A stretch of 64,000 nucleotides of DNA from Methanobrevibacter ruminantium (GCA_004553595.1 SFKZ01000002.1:1-64000), one strand, 5' to 3'. Shown: positions 26,533 through 35,494, counted from the stretch's first letter. Notes: generated by a model from the letters alone, not told the origin. Made by a program: numbers and translations.

Positions 26533-27363
26533 TTATAATGATAAGGAAACACCTAAATAAGCCAAATTATTGGAATAAAACACTACAAGCAATTGCAAAA
26601 CAATTATAATGCCAATGATTATAGCCAAATAAATATATTCAGATCTTCCAAGGATTGTCTTTGCATGATATAAATTGGAATTGTCTGAAAAGCATCTGCT
26701 CGCCATACTTAAATAAATGGCCTCTCCCTTTTCATAGGCCTTCAGAAACATCATTGCTATGCTATATCCAACTTGCTTAACTCTCCATTTATAAGAGATA
26801 TTATCATTGAATGGATCAAAGTTTCTTGAGGTCATTGATTGCCTAATGTCCCTTAATTCATCTACAAAGATAAACAGGAACCTTACCATAATAGTTAGAA
26901 TCATTGCAAGATCCCTTGGCATTCCAAGCTTTCTGAATGATTGCACCACTTCCTGCATAGGAGAGGTAGATGAAAGGATAACAATAGCTGTTAAACAAAC
27001 AATCAATCTTGCAAATAAAAGAACTGTCCAATTTAAACCGGTATCAGTGATAAACAACCATGAATAAGGACCCTGCCAAATGATATTGCCAGGGTGTATA
27101 AATGGTTGGAATGCTATCACAAATCCCCCAAATGGCAAAAGAAGTAGAACTCTCTTAAAGCTTTCCTTAAATGACAATTCAGCCAAATACATTACAATGA
27201 GTAAAAAGCATTCCAATACTATTGGAACTATTAGCCTATCTGAAAAAACAGTGAAAAGAATAATGAGCAAAATGGCTACAAGCTTAACCCTTCCTTCCAA
27301 ATTATGGATGATTGTATCCCTAGAAGCTATAAACTCTAATGATCTGACTTGTTCTATTGCCAT
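26533..27363 (-). CDS. cbiQ: cobalt ECF transporter T component CbiQ
   Basis: About 276 residues with five or six hydrophobic segments. The T-component coupling motifs are SFRKLGMPRDLAMIL near residue 135 and ERGEAIYLSMASR-like sequence near residue 200. CbiQ links the ATPases to the CbiM/CbiN substrate unit. The ATG at 27363 is preferred over earlier Met codons on family alignment; GGTAGGT lies just before it. It lies about 410 bases downstream of cbiN. No CbiO ATPase gene follows in this window. Confidence 0.85.
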   Translation of the reverse strand: MAIEQVRSLEFIASRDTIIHNLEGRVKLVAILLIILFTVFSDRLIVPIVLECFLLIVMYLAELSFKESFKRVLLLLPFGGFVIAFQPFIHPGNIIWQGPYSWLFITDTGLNWTVLLFARLIVCLTAIVILSSTSPMQEVVQSFRKLGMPRDLAMILTIMVRFLFIFVDELRDIRQSMTSRNFDPFNDNISYKWRVKQVGYSIAMMFLKAYEKGEAIYLSMASRCFSDNSNLYHAKTILGRSEYIYLAIIIGIIIVLQLLVVFYSNNLAYLGVSLSL

Positions 27364-27548
27364 TTTACCTACCATCAAATTGCATTGAAATAATTAATCA
27401 TATCCTAATTTTGAAAATTAAAATTAAATTTAAAACTAAAATAAAAATTAAATAATAAAATTTATAATATAACTTTCGGCTTTTAATTATAAATATTTAT
27501 TCATTTAAATTGATAATTATTACTAATTTGTCAAAATAAGGCTAAAAA

Positions 27549-27614
27549 GTATTACTTTAGACAAATAAATGAAAAGTATTACCAATTAAGTAAAAAACAG
27601 TTAAAAAGTATTAC
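27549..27614. promoter_or_regulatory. GTATTAC repeats between cbiN and cbiQ
   Basis: GTATTAC occurs at 27549, 27576 and 27608, spaced 27 and 32 bp, within the 410-base gap before cbiQ. The same heptamer, read on the other strand, clusters upstream of cbiM. The rest of the gap is AT-rich and without a gene. Confidence 0.6.
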
Positions 27615-27684
27615 TAATTAATAAATTAAGGAAAGTTTTATGTAAAATTAAAAAAGAAGAAATGAATAGGAAAAGAGAAAATAG

Positions 27685-27710
27685 GGATATGAATTTTATT
27701 ATCCATATCC
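27685..27710 (-). terminator. possible terminator after cbiN
   Basis: GGATATG and CATATCC form a 7-bp stem about 65-90 bases past the cbiN stop, followed by a pyrimidine-rich stretch on the minus strand. Confidence 0.35.
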
Positions 27711-27773
27711 AAGACCCCCTTTTCTAAAATTTAAATACAAAGATATTTTAAATTATTAAACTAATCTATATGA

Positions 27774-28067
27774 CTAGTCAGATTTTTTTAATGCATAACC
27801 TATACCTAAACCAAGAACAAGTGTAATCAGTCCACCGAATATTAAAACACCGATTTCGCCTAATTTGTCTAAAGGCTCATAGGTATAGTCCGGGAATGGT
27901 GACTCCATAACTGGAGCTTCAACATCTTCACCAACTGCTGCATCTTCAGCAGATTTTTCTAATCCGTCCGGATCGCCAGATGCAATGTAAGGAGACAATA
28001 CTCCTAAAGCAATACAAAATATGATCCCTACAACAATTAAATATTTATCACTTTGACTTAATTCCAT
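27774..28067 (-). CDS. cbiN: cobalt transport protein CbiN
   Basis: 97 residues with two membrane segments (about 8-28 and 70-92) enclosing an external loop with ASGDPDGLE, the CbiN signature. It completes the CbiMN core. It starts nine bases after cbiM ends. Confidence 0.9.
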   Translation of the reverse strand: MELSQSDKYLIVVGIIFCIALGVLSPYIASGDPDGLEKSAEDAAVGEDVEAPVMESPFPDYTYEPLDKLGEIGVLIFGGLITLVLGLGIGYALKKSD

Positions 28068-28076
28068 ATTACCACC

Positions 28077-28703
28077 CTATTCTCTGTTCCATGCCAACAA
28101 GTCTGGTCTGAATTTTTCAAGAGCATAAAGAACGATTACAGTTAATACTCCTTCAATTATACCAATAAATGCATGGTAAAGTGCCATGGAAGCAATTCCA
28201 ACAGTCAATGGGAAAGTTCCTGCAATAGCCATTTCAATTGCAGCCACTACTGCTGCAACTAAAGTTGCAAGCCATGCTGCTACAAATGCAGAAGGATATT
28301 TACCAATTAATCCTCTTAATGCTTTAAAGCTGTAAAGACCGACACATCCTCCAACAATTGCCATGTTGAATACGTTTGCACCTAAAGCAGTGATTCCTCC
28401 GTCACCGAAGAATAAAGCTTGAATAAGTAATACTGCAGTGAATACTAAAATAGCAGCTTCAGGAGCCATAAATACAATAGCTACTAATGCTCCACCAACC
28501 ATGTGACCACTTGTACCAAATGGAATTGGCATGTTCATGGACATGATTGCAAAAATACCTGCAGCCAATACTGCAAGCAATGGTATACGTTTTTCATCAA
28601 GATTTGCTCTTGCCCATTTTCCAGCAAAGTACAATGCAATAATTAAGATTACATAGTAGATTGCACATTGGCCAAGAGGTATAAAACCATCAGGTATATG
28701 CAT
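28077..28703 (-). CDS. cbiM: cobalt transport protein CbiM
   Basis: 208 residues beginning MHIPDGFI, the N-terminal metal-binding signature in which the amino terminus and His2 coordinate Co(II). About six membrane segments follow, with SMNMPIPFGTSGHMVGG near residue 55. It is the substrate-specific component of the cobalt ECF transporter. GGAGG precedes the ATG. Confidence 0.92.
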   Translation of the reverse strand: MHIPDGFIPLGQCAIYYVILIIALYFAGKWARANLDEKRIPLLAVLAAGIFAIMSMNMPIPFGTSGHMVGGALVAIVFMAPEAAILVFTAVLLIQALFFGDGGITALGANVFNMAIVGGCVGLYSFKALRGLIGKYPSAFVAAWLATLVAAVVAAIEMAIAGTFPLTVGIASMALYHAFIGIIEGVLTVIVLYALEKFRPDLLAWNRE

Positions 28704-28781
28704 ATTATTTTTCCTCCATTTTTTTAAGTTTAATCTATATCACACCATATCACTCTTTATAATCTTAAAAAAACAATTGGA

Positions 28782-29082
28782 GTAATACTCATTATTACCC
28801 TATGAATTTTGAGCTAATTGATTTTTTTAATAAGTATTTAAAAAGTAATACATTTTATAAAATTATTATCTTATCAGTAATACAAAAGTAATACTTTTTA
28901 TAAATTTTTTAAATTTGAAAGTAATACTAAAAACAATTTTTTAGAGTTTATTTTACTAATAAAGACAATGATGTAGTTAATTTTAAATAAAAATTGATTA
29001 AACAATATAATATTTGAAATAAAACTATATAAATGTTTGTTTAGTATTACTAAACCATTAAAATCCGTTTAAATAGTAATAC
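28782..29082. promoter_or_regulatory. GTAATAC repeat array upstream of cbiM
   Basis: GTAATAC begins at 28782, 28845, 28877, 28888, 28921 and 29076, and GTATTAC at 29044 within the near-palindrome TTTAGTATTACTAAA. Many starts lie 32-33 bp, or about twice that, apart. The array fills the roughly 500-base gap between cbiM and the Cys-rich gene, which holds no ORF. It is probably the operator region for a cobalt- or nickel-responsive regulator. Confidence 0.65.
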
Positions 29083-29198
29083 TTATTTTGAAGAAATTTT
29101 AAAAAAAATTATGAAAAATATCATAAAAACAGCTAATGAAAATATTGGAAAACAATAATGAGAATTTTTGAAAAAATAGTAAAATTGAACAAAAAATA

Positions 29199-29399
29199 TT
29201 ATATTTTTGCTCTTGATTTAAATGATTTTAATTTTCTTTGAAGCTTGGAAATATAATCAAATTCTTTTTCATAAGAGAGGGAATTTCCATATCCACATCT
29301 TGGACAAAAAGCTTTATTGCAACCTTTGCATTGTCCACAGCTTCCGCAAGACCCTCCTTTTTGGGGATCAAATTCAAAACCACACATTCTACATTGCAT
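29199..29399 (-). CDS. small Cys-rich metal-binding protein
   Basis: 66 residues with eight cysteines in the first 35 (CRMC, CGSCGQCKGC, CPRC), then a basic helical tail. The pattern suggests zinc or iron-sulfur binding. GAGGTGGT precedes the ATG. It lies among metal transport genes, between the cbiM control region and a YnfA-like gene. Related Cys-rich proteins accompany iron transport genes in some archaea, but the role is unproven. Confidence 0.65.
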   Translation of the reverse strand: MQCRMCGFEFDPQKGGSCGSCGQCKGCNKAFCPRCGYGNSLSYEKEFDYISKLQRKLKSFKSRAKI

Positions 29400-29469
29400 G
29401 ATACCACCTCATTTTCAATAATACAATACTACAAATTTACATTATCTAATAAAACACTTTTTAAAACGA

Positions 29470-29808
29470 TTATGACAATACCCTAGGCCAATACATTATC
29501 ACAAATACACCTATTAAAGCTATACATGCACCAATTATATCGAATTGATCCGGAACAACATTATCAATTTTCCAACCCCACAAAAGAGACAATGCTATGA
29601 ATACACCACCATAAGCAGCATAAGTCTTTCCAAAGCTGGCTGGTTGAAATGTTGGAACAATACCATAAAGAATCAAAATAATTGCTCCTAAAATAGCGAA
29701 TTCTATTCCTTTACCTTCCCTTAACCATAACCAAATCAAATATCCTCCACCGATTTCAAAAAATCCGGCAATTATGAAGAAAATAATTGATTTCAATGTA
29801 TTTATCAT
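29470..29808 (-). CDS. YnfA/UPF0060 family small membrane protein
   Basis: 112 residues with four membrane segments. AGFFEIGGGYLIWLWLREGK near residue 14 and GKTYAAYGGVFI near residue 60 are the family signatures. It is related to small multidrug resistance-type transporters; substrate unknown. Confidence 0.85.
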   Translation of the reverse strand: MINTLKSIIFFIIAGFFEIGGGYLIWLWLREGKGIEFAILGAIILILYGIVPTFQPASFGKTYAAYGGVFIALSLLWGWKIDNVVPDQFDIIGACIALIGVFVIMYWPRVLS

Positions 29809-29938
29809 ATACCACCTAAATTTTATAAACTTTAATTTTTAAAAACATTTCCTTTATTTCATTTAACATCTACTTTATCTCTTCAAATTAATGAAATACA
29901 ATGATATTAAATCAAATAAAGAAAAAAATAAAATTAGA

Positions 29939-29954
29939 ATTGGGTTAACCCAAT
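29939..29954 (-). terminator. palindrome at the end of feoB
   Basis: ATTGGGTTAACCCAAT is a perfect 16-base palindrome overlapping the feoB stop, with a T-rich stretch after it on the minus strand. A short stem without a real loop, so a weak terminator at best. Confidence 0.35.
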
Positions 29955-31960
29955 CCTAATCCCAGTCCTACCATATATACTATGAAAGCAACCACATATG
30001 CAGTCACTAAGGTAACAGCAGACATGATCAATGGATATTTCCATCCGCCAGTTTCCTGTTTGATTGCCCCGAGAGCTGCGAAACAAGGAATATAGAGCAA
30101 TACAAATACCATAAATACATAAGCTGTAAGCGGAGTGAATATTCCATGCATTGCTGCCGCGATTCCGGCTCCCTCCTCGGCAACTCCAAATAACGAACTG
30201 AAGGTACCTACTACAACCTCCTTAGCAACAAGACCGAATGCCAATGCTACAGCAGGTTGCCATTCTCCAAATCCTAAAGGAGCAAATACTGGTGCGATTA
30301 CAGTACCGATAGTACCGATAGCACTTTCTTGAGATCCGTATTCAACTCCTGCAGGGAAGTAACTTAACATCCAGATTACAATACTTGCAACAAGAATAAT
30401 GGTACCTGCCTTTTTAATGAATCCCCAAGATTTTTCAAGGGTGTGCATTAAGATACCTCTGATAGTAGGCAATTTATAGTCAGGCAATTCCATTACAAAT
30501 GGAGCGGACATTTCCTTAAATGTAGTTTTCCTTAATATGAATGCAACAATGACTGCAACAATTATACCAAGCAAGTATAATGATAATATTACAAGGCTTT
30601 CATGAGCTGCGAAGAATGCTCCAACCAATAAGAGATATACTGGCATTCTAGCGGAACAGGACATGAATGGTACGATTAACATAGTGATTAATCTGTCCTT
30701 TTCGTTTTCCATGGTTCTGGTTGCCATAATACCTGGCACTCCACAACCGAATCCTAGAAGCATAGGGATAAATGCCTTACCATGCAATCCAACAAACTTA
30801 TGCATTAACTTGTCCATAACAAATGCTGCTCTTGCTAAGTAACCGCAATCTTCAAGGAAACTGATAATCAAGAACAATAGGATAATTTGAGGCAAGAATA
30901 CAAGTACCCCACCTACTCCTCCAATGAGCCCATCAACGAGGAAGGATGAAAGCATTGTTTCACCAAGGGAAGCGATAACGAAGTCACCAAGCATTCCAAA
31001 GAACTCATCAATCAAGTCTTGGAAAGGTGCACCGAATGTAAATACAATCTCAAACATTGCATACATTATAACTATGAAAATCGGGAATCCTAATATTCTG
31101 TTAGTAATGATTTTATCGATTTTTTCACTGATGGTTACTTTCAAATGATCAGGTTTTGTAAGGGATTCCTTTAAGAGCCCATCAATGAATGCATATCTTG
31201 CATTTGCAATAACCTCTTCACTGTCTTCACCAAAAATGCCTTGCAAGTGTTCCTTGACTTTTTTGGTTTCAGCTTGAATGTTATTCCTTTTTGAAGAACC
31301 TTCAATTTTCTCTTCTACAATCTCATCGTTTTCAAGCAATTTGATTGCAATCCAAGATGAAGGAACGTCCAATAAATTCTTGTCTTCTTCTATAACAGCC
31401 TGAAGCTCAGCAATATGTTCTTTAAGTTCATTGTTATAAACCAACCTTTCAGTAGTGTTCACTGGGTTTTGAGCTGCTTGTTCAACGGTTTTAAGTAATT
31501 CTTCCTTACCGGTATCACTATTTGCTTCAATCTCAACTACTGGAACTCCTAATAATTCAGAAAGTTTTTTCGCATCAATGGTATAACCCTTGTCTTGAGC
31601 ATACTTATTCATGTTCAATGCGACAACCAAGTTAGCTCCAAGTTCCATCATTTGAACAGTGAGATACAAGTTTCTCTCAATGTTTGCTGCATCTATGATG
31701 TTTACAATCACATCAGCGTCTTCATCCACGATGAAGTCTCTTGATACGATCTCTTCCATAGAATGAGCACTTAAAGCATAGTTACCAGGTAAATCTATTA
31801 CTTCAACTTCATTGCCATTATGCTTATAATGACCTTTTGCTTGTGCTACGGTTTTACCAGGCCAATTACCTACATGTTGGTTTAAACCAGTTAAAGTATT
31901 GAATAAAGTGGTTTTTCCTACATTAGGATTACCTGCTAAACCTATTTTAAGATTTGCCAT
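29945..31960 (-). CDS. feoB: ferrous iron transporter FeoB
   Basis: 671 residues. The N-terminal G domain has GNPNVGKTTLFN near residue 10 (G1), DLPGNYAL near residue 57 (G3) and NMNKYAQDKG near residue 117 (G4). A helical spacer is followed by two gate regions, including CGYLARAAFVMDKLMH near residue 370 and GFGCGVPGIMATR near residue 405, with about eight membrane segments. It imports Fe(II). feoA lies 120 bases upstream on the same strand, under the metal-regulator boxes at 32435-32686. Confidence 0.95.
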   Translation of the reverse strand: MANLKIGLAGNPNVGKTTLFNTLTGLNQHVGNWPGKTVAQAKGHYKHNGNEVEVIDLPGNYALSAHSMEEIVSRDFIVDEDADVIVNIIDAANIERNLYLTVQMMELGANLVVALNMNKYAQDKGYTIDAKKLSELLGVPVVEIEANSDTGKEELLKTVEQAAQNPVNTTERLVYNNELKEHIAELQAVIEEDKNLLDVPSSWIAIKLLENDEIVEEKIEGSSKRNNIQAETKKVKEHLQGIFGEDSEEVIANARYAFIDGLLKESLTKPDHLKVTISEKIDKIITNRILGFPIFIVIMYAMFEIVFTFGAPFQDLIDEFFGMLGDFVIASLGETMLSSFLVDGLIGGVGGVLVFLPQIILLFLIISFLEDCGYLARAAFVMDKLMHKFVGLHGKAFIPMLLGFGCGVPGIMATRTMENEKDRLITMLIVPFMSCSARMPVYLLLVGAFFAAHESLVILSLYLLGIIVAVIVAFILRKTTFKEMSAPFVMELPDYKLPTIRGILMHTLEKSWGFIKKAGTIILVASIVIWMLSYFPAGVEYGSQESAIGTIGTVIAPVFAPLGFGEWQPAVALAFGLVAKEVVVGTFSSLFGVAEEGAGIAAAMHGIFTPLTAYVFMVFVLLYIPCFAALGAIKQETGGWKYPLIMSAVTLVTAYVVAFIVYMVGLGLGLG

Positions 31961-32080
31961 ATTTATACCTTTAAAAATATATTTTGATTATAATTAAAAA
32001 AAATCAACGTTAAAATATTAAATTAAAAAACCAAGTAAAACTCCATTAAAAATAAACAAAAAATGTTAATTTTTAGAGAC

Positions 32081-32314
32081 TTATACTTCGATTTCAATGT
32101 TTTTAGCTTCCTCTTTTCTAAGACATACAGAGTATCCTTTAACTTTTACTTGAATAGGATCTCCGAGAGGTGCAACTTTTTCCACTTCTACATCTGCACC
32201 CTTAACAAAGCCCATACCAAGCAAATGTCTTTTTAATTCCAAGTCACCACCGGAACCATAAGAAGCTAAAACCCCGGTTTCTCCAGATTTGAGTTCGTTT
32301 AATTTTTTTATCAT
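32081..32314 (-). CDS. feoA: ferrous iron transport protein FeoA
   Basis: 77 residues with an SH3-like FeoA fold: LKSGETGVLASYGSGG, then RHLLGMGFVKGADVEV near residue 30 and a C-terminal CLRKEEAKNIEIEV. It is a cytoplasmic partner of FeoB. Upstream lies a leader of about 325 bases with three metal-regulator boxes. Confidence 0.92.
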   Translation of the reverse strand: MIKKLNELKSGETGVLASYGSGGDLELKRHLLGMGFVKGADVEVEKVAPLGDPIQVKVKGYSVCLRKEEAKNIEIEV

Positions 32315-32434
32315 TTATACAACCTCTTAAGAAATTTTATAAAATAAATATCATGTCTGATAAATTACCGATAACCATTTAGAGATTTTTTTAATATCTT
32401 TCTCTAAAAAATAACTATCAATAAAATGTAGGAA

Positions 32435-32450
32435 TTTAGGTATACCTAAA
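32435..32450. promoter_or_regulatory. metal-regulator box in the feoAB leader
   Basis: TTTAGGTATACCTAAA, a perfect palindrome 121 bases upstream of feoA. Confidence 0.75.
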
Positions 32451-32530
32451 TCCATGTTAGACGAAATCTCATTATTTTGAGGTATTTTGTAGTTTAATTA
32501 AAATTTTTAAATTTTGTTTTAAAAATGAGG

Positions 32531-32568
32531 ATATTTTTAAAATAAAATGTATTGCTTTTTAAAAATAT
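32531..32568. other. 12-bp hairpin in the feoAB leader
   Basis: ATATTTTTAAAA and TTTTAAAAATAT are exact inverted repeats around a 14-base loop. It lies between the predicted feoAB transcription start and the box at 32435. The surrounding gap from 32315 to 32955 contains only control sites. Confidence 0.5.
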
Positions 32569-32619
32569 TTTTGGATTGTTAATTAAAATGAAAATAAAAA
32601 GATTACCCTACATAGATTA

Positions 32620-32635
32620 ATTAGGTATACCTAAA
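32620..32635. promoter_or_regulatory. metal-regulator box, downstream of feoAB start
   Basis: ATTAGGTATACCTAAA, one mismatch from the palindrome. It lies just downstream of the predicted transcription start near 32640. Confidence 0.7.
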
Positions 32636-32658
32636 ACATAATGTTATTTTTGTTTTCA

Positions 32659-32670
32659 TAATATATAAAG
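32659..32670 (-). promoter_or_regulatory. TATA box of feoAB
   Basis: The minus strand reads CTTTATATATTA, directly next to the box at 32671 and upstream of the one at 32620. The same operator-TATA-operator layout is seen at the candidate RNAs. The implied leader is about 325 bases. Confidence 0.5.
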
Positions 32671-32686
32671 TTTAGGTTTACCTAAT
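32671..32686. promoter_or_regulatory. metal-regulator box at the feoAB TATA
   Basis: TTTAGGTTTACCTAAT, one mismatch from the palindrome; abuts the TATA box so binding would block TBP/TFB. Confidence 0.7.
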
Positions 32687-32814
32687 TAAATACATGAAAT
32701 ATTTGTGAAAAATGAAAAAAATTTAAAACAAGGAAATGACACCAATAAACAAAAAGCCTAGAAAAAAGAAAGAATATTAGAAAAAAAATATTAATCATAT
32801 ATGTTTAATATATT

Positions 32815-32827
32815 AATTATATAAATA
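32815..32827 (+). promoter_or_regulatory. TATA box of the DUF6110/ATPase unit
   Basis: ATTATATAAATAT on the plus strand, about 20 bases before the operator at 32834 that would cover the transcription start. Confidence 0.45.
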
Positions 32828-32833
32828 TAACTA

Positions 32834-32849
32834 TTTAGGTTAACCTAAA
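32834..32849. promoter_or_regulatory. metal-regulator box of the DUF6110/ATPase unit
   Basis: TTTAGGTTAACCTAAA, a perfect palindrome positioned at the expected start of the plus-strand transcript. Confidence 0.75.
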
Positions 32850-32955
32850 CATTTAAATAAAAATAAATTAAGACATAATAGTAGAATCCGAATAGTGAAA
32901 TTTGCTATTTAGATTAAAAATTGAATTTACAATAAAAATTAAAAATGGTGATAAA

Positions 32956-33228
32956 ATGTATAGAGATTTAAGAGACAAAGCTTTTGAACATAAGCACGCA
33001 TTGATTTTTGTAGGAGGAATAGCTGCTGCAGTGGTAGGTAAAAAAATCTTGGAATCCCAAACCAGTAAAGACTATGCTGCAAAAGGTATGGCTAAAGTCT
33101 TAACTTGCAAAAGCGAACTTGAAGAATCCATTCAAGACATTAAGGACAATGCAGAAGATATCCACACTGATGCAAAAGCTGCAAAAAAAGAAGCAGTATG
33201 CGTTGATGTAACTGCTGAAGAAGAATAA
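32956..33228 (+). CDS. DUF6110-type small protein
   Basis: 90 residues. A hydrophobic segment near residues 14-26 (ALIFVGGIAAAVVGKK) is followed by an acidic/lysine-rich helical tail with two cysteines. The ATG at 32956 has GGTGAT just upstream. It precedes a P1B-type ATPase and follows a metal-regulator box, so a part in metal export or delivery is likely. The biochemical role is unknown. Confidence 0.65.
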   Translation: MYRDLRDKAFEHKHALIFVGGIAAAVVGKKILESQTSKDYAAKGMAKVLTCKSELEESIQDIKDNAEDIHTDAKAAKKEAVCVDVTAEEE

Positions 33229-33325
33229 ATAAATTATAAAAATATTGGATAGGCAAATCTAATAAATTAGTAAATTAATAAATCAATAAATTTTATAAAT
33301 TTATAAATTTATTCAATTCAGAGCC

Positions 33326-35494
33326 ATGATTTACGATATAGTATACGATAAGGGCACTCGATTAAGAGTGCGTGCAGGTAAAGAAGCATTTACCAAAGAA
33401 GAAACTTATGGCTTAAGTGAAACCTTGCTTGAATATGACTTCATTGATGAAGTAACTATTTCCCATAGAAACGGAAGCATACTGATTTTTTACAATGATA
33501 TAAGCAAAAAAGCGGAAATTCTCCACATATTGGACAAGATCTCTCAAGCAGACCTCTACGAAGGAAAGGCAACAGACAATATAAGCTTAGCTGAAATATC
33601 AAATGAATTCTTTTTCAGATTATCTAAACATGTCTTAAAAAGATATCTCTTTAAAATTATCCTGCCAATACCATTTAGGAAAGTGAGAATGTTATATCAC
33701 GCTGCCAACTACCTATATCATGGATTGGATAGCTTAACCAGTTTTAGAGCTGATGTTGCACTTCTTGATGGGACTGCTATAGCTGCATCATTAATCACTC
33801 GCAACTACAAGTCTGTAGGTTCAATGATGTTCTTATTGTCTATTTCAGATATGCTGGAAGACTATACAATGCAGAAAACAAAAAGCACTTTAAAAAGCAG
33901 TTTAGCATTGAACATTGATAGCGTATGGAAAGTTGATATCGATGATGAAGGAAATGAAATCGAAAGTCAATCCCCATTGTCTCAAATCAAAAAAGGAGAC
34001 AAAATAATAATTAGAACAGGTGCAATCATTCCTGTAGATGGAGTCATTGCAGATGGGGATGCCATGATCAACGAGGCATCAATGACTGGAGAATCATTGG
34101 CAGTGCATAAGAGTGAAGGAAAAGCTGTCCATGCAGGAACCGTTGTTGAGGAAGGGTCAATAGTAATCGAAGTTCGTTCCGTTAACGATGAAACCCGATT
34201 GAAAAAGATCATTGATATGATTGAAGACTCCGAGGAGTTGAAGGCAAGCATTCAAAGCAAGGCAGAAAAATTAGCTGATTCAATTGTGCCTTACAGTTTG
34301 CTTACAACAGCATTAACCTATTTGCTTACAGGAAACACTTCAAAAGCATTGGCTGTATTGATGGTGGATTTCTCATGTGCAATTAAGTTAACTACCCCGA
34401 TTTCAGTCATCTCTGCAATGAAAGAGGCATCTGACAATAGGATGATGGTTAAAGGTGGAAAACACTTGGAAGCATATGCCAATGCAGATACCATAGTATT
34501 CGATAAGACAGGAACCTTGACCAATGCCCATCCAGTTCTTGAAAAGGTCATTCCTTGTGGAAAATACGAAAGGGATGAAGTATTGAGAATTGCTGCATGC
34601 ATTGAAGAGCACTTCGCTCATAGTGTAGCGACAGCAATTGTGAAACAGGCTGAAGCTGAAGGATTGCATCATGAAGAGGACCATAGTGAAGTTGAATACA
34701 TCGTTGCACATGGTATTTCAACTACATATGATGGCAAAAAGGCAATCATTGGAAGTAGACACTTTGTAGAGGAAGATGAAGGCATCAAGTTTACAAAGAA
34801 ACAGCAAAAGATCATTGATGAGAACATTAAAGAGTATTCAGTGATTTATCTTGCAATTGGCAAGAAGCTTCAAGGAATCCTTTGCATTTCAGATCTTGTT
34901 AGGGACGAAGCTCATGATGTAATCAGCCAACTTAAGGAATTAGGCATTTCCAATGTAGTCATGTTGACTGGAGACAGTGAGAATGCTGCACATAAGATAG
35001 CTAATGATTTAGGCATTACACAATACAAGTCACAAGTTCTTCCAGAAGACAAGGCAAGCATTATCCAGGAATTGAAGGATGAAGGACATCAAGTCATTAT
35101 GGTTGGAGATGGAATCAATGATTCTCCAGCATTGTCTGCTGCTGATGTGTCAGTGGCTATGAGAAACTCATCAGACATTGCAAGGGAAGTTGCAGACATT
35201 TCCTTGCTTTCAGATGACTTATATGACTTGGTAACACTTAGAAAGCTCTCAACTGGAATGCTTGATAAGATAAATGCCAATTACAGACACATTGTAATGT
35301 TCAATGAATCTTTAATTGGACTTGGATTGCTTGGAATCATTCCACCTACTACAACTTCATTGCTTCATAACTTATCCACAATGCTATTTGGATTAAGAAG
35401 CACTAAATCTGTTTTAGGCGAAGAGAATCCAGTTGTCATTGACACTCAAGTAGTAAGCAATCAAGATGCATTAATTGGTGAAGCTGCCAAATAA
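33326..35494 (+). CDS. P1B-type heavy-metal ATPase with SCA membrane motif
   Basis: 722 residues. An N-terminal ~90-residue domain resembles HMA domains but lacks CxxC. Then come membrane segments, TGES near residue 253, FSCAIK near residue 350 where most P1B pumps have CPC or SPC, DKTGTLT near residue 393 with the phosphorylated Asp, a variant EEHFAHSVA in place of the usual HP signature, and GDGIND near residue 594. The ion cannot be told from sequence. The upstream metal-regulator box suggests iron or manganese export, or another metal under iron control. Confidence 0.8.
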   Translation: MIYDIVYDKGTRLRVRAGKEAFTKEETYGLSETLLEYDFIDEVTISHRNGSILIFYNDISKKAEILHILDKISQADLYEGKATDNISLAEISNEFFFRLSKHVLKRYLFKIILPIPFRKVRMLYHAANYLYHGLDSLTSFRADVALLDGTAIAASLITRNYKSVGSMMFLLSISDMLEDYTMQKTKSTLKSSLALNIDSVWKVDIDDEGNEIESQSPLSQIKKGDKIIIRTGAIIPVDGVIADGDAMINEASMTGESLAVHKSEGKAVHAGTVVEEGSIVIEVRSVNDETRLKKIIDMIEDSEELKASIQSKAEKLADSIVPYSLLTTALTYLLTGNTSKALAVLMVDFSCAIKLTTPISVISAMKEASDNRMMVKGGKHLEAYANADTIVFDKTGTLTNAHPVLEKVIPCGKYERDEVLRIAACIEEHFAHSVATAIVKQAEAEGLHHEEDHSEVEYIVAHGISTTYDGKKAIIGSRHFVEEDEGIKFTKKQQKIIDENIKEYSVIYLAIGKKLQGILCISDLVRDEAHDVISQLKELGISNVVMLTGDSENAAHKIANDLGITQYKSQVLPEDKASIIQELKDEGHQVIMVGDGINDSPALSAADVSVAMRNSSDIAREVADISLLSDDLYDLVTLRKLSTGMLDKINANYRHIVMFNESLIGLGLLGIIPPTTTSLLHNLSTMLFGLRSTKSVLGEENPVVIDTQVVSNQDALIGEAAK

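Noticed and set aside
27549..29082. GTAATAC array considered as CRISPR
   Set aside because: Repeats are only seven bases, occur in both orientations and flank transporter genes; no cas genes in the window.
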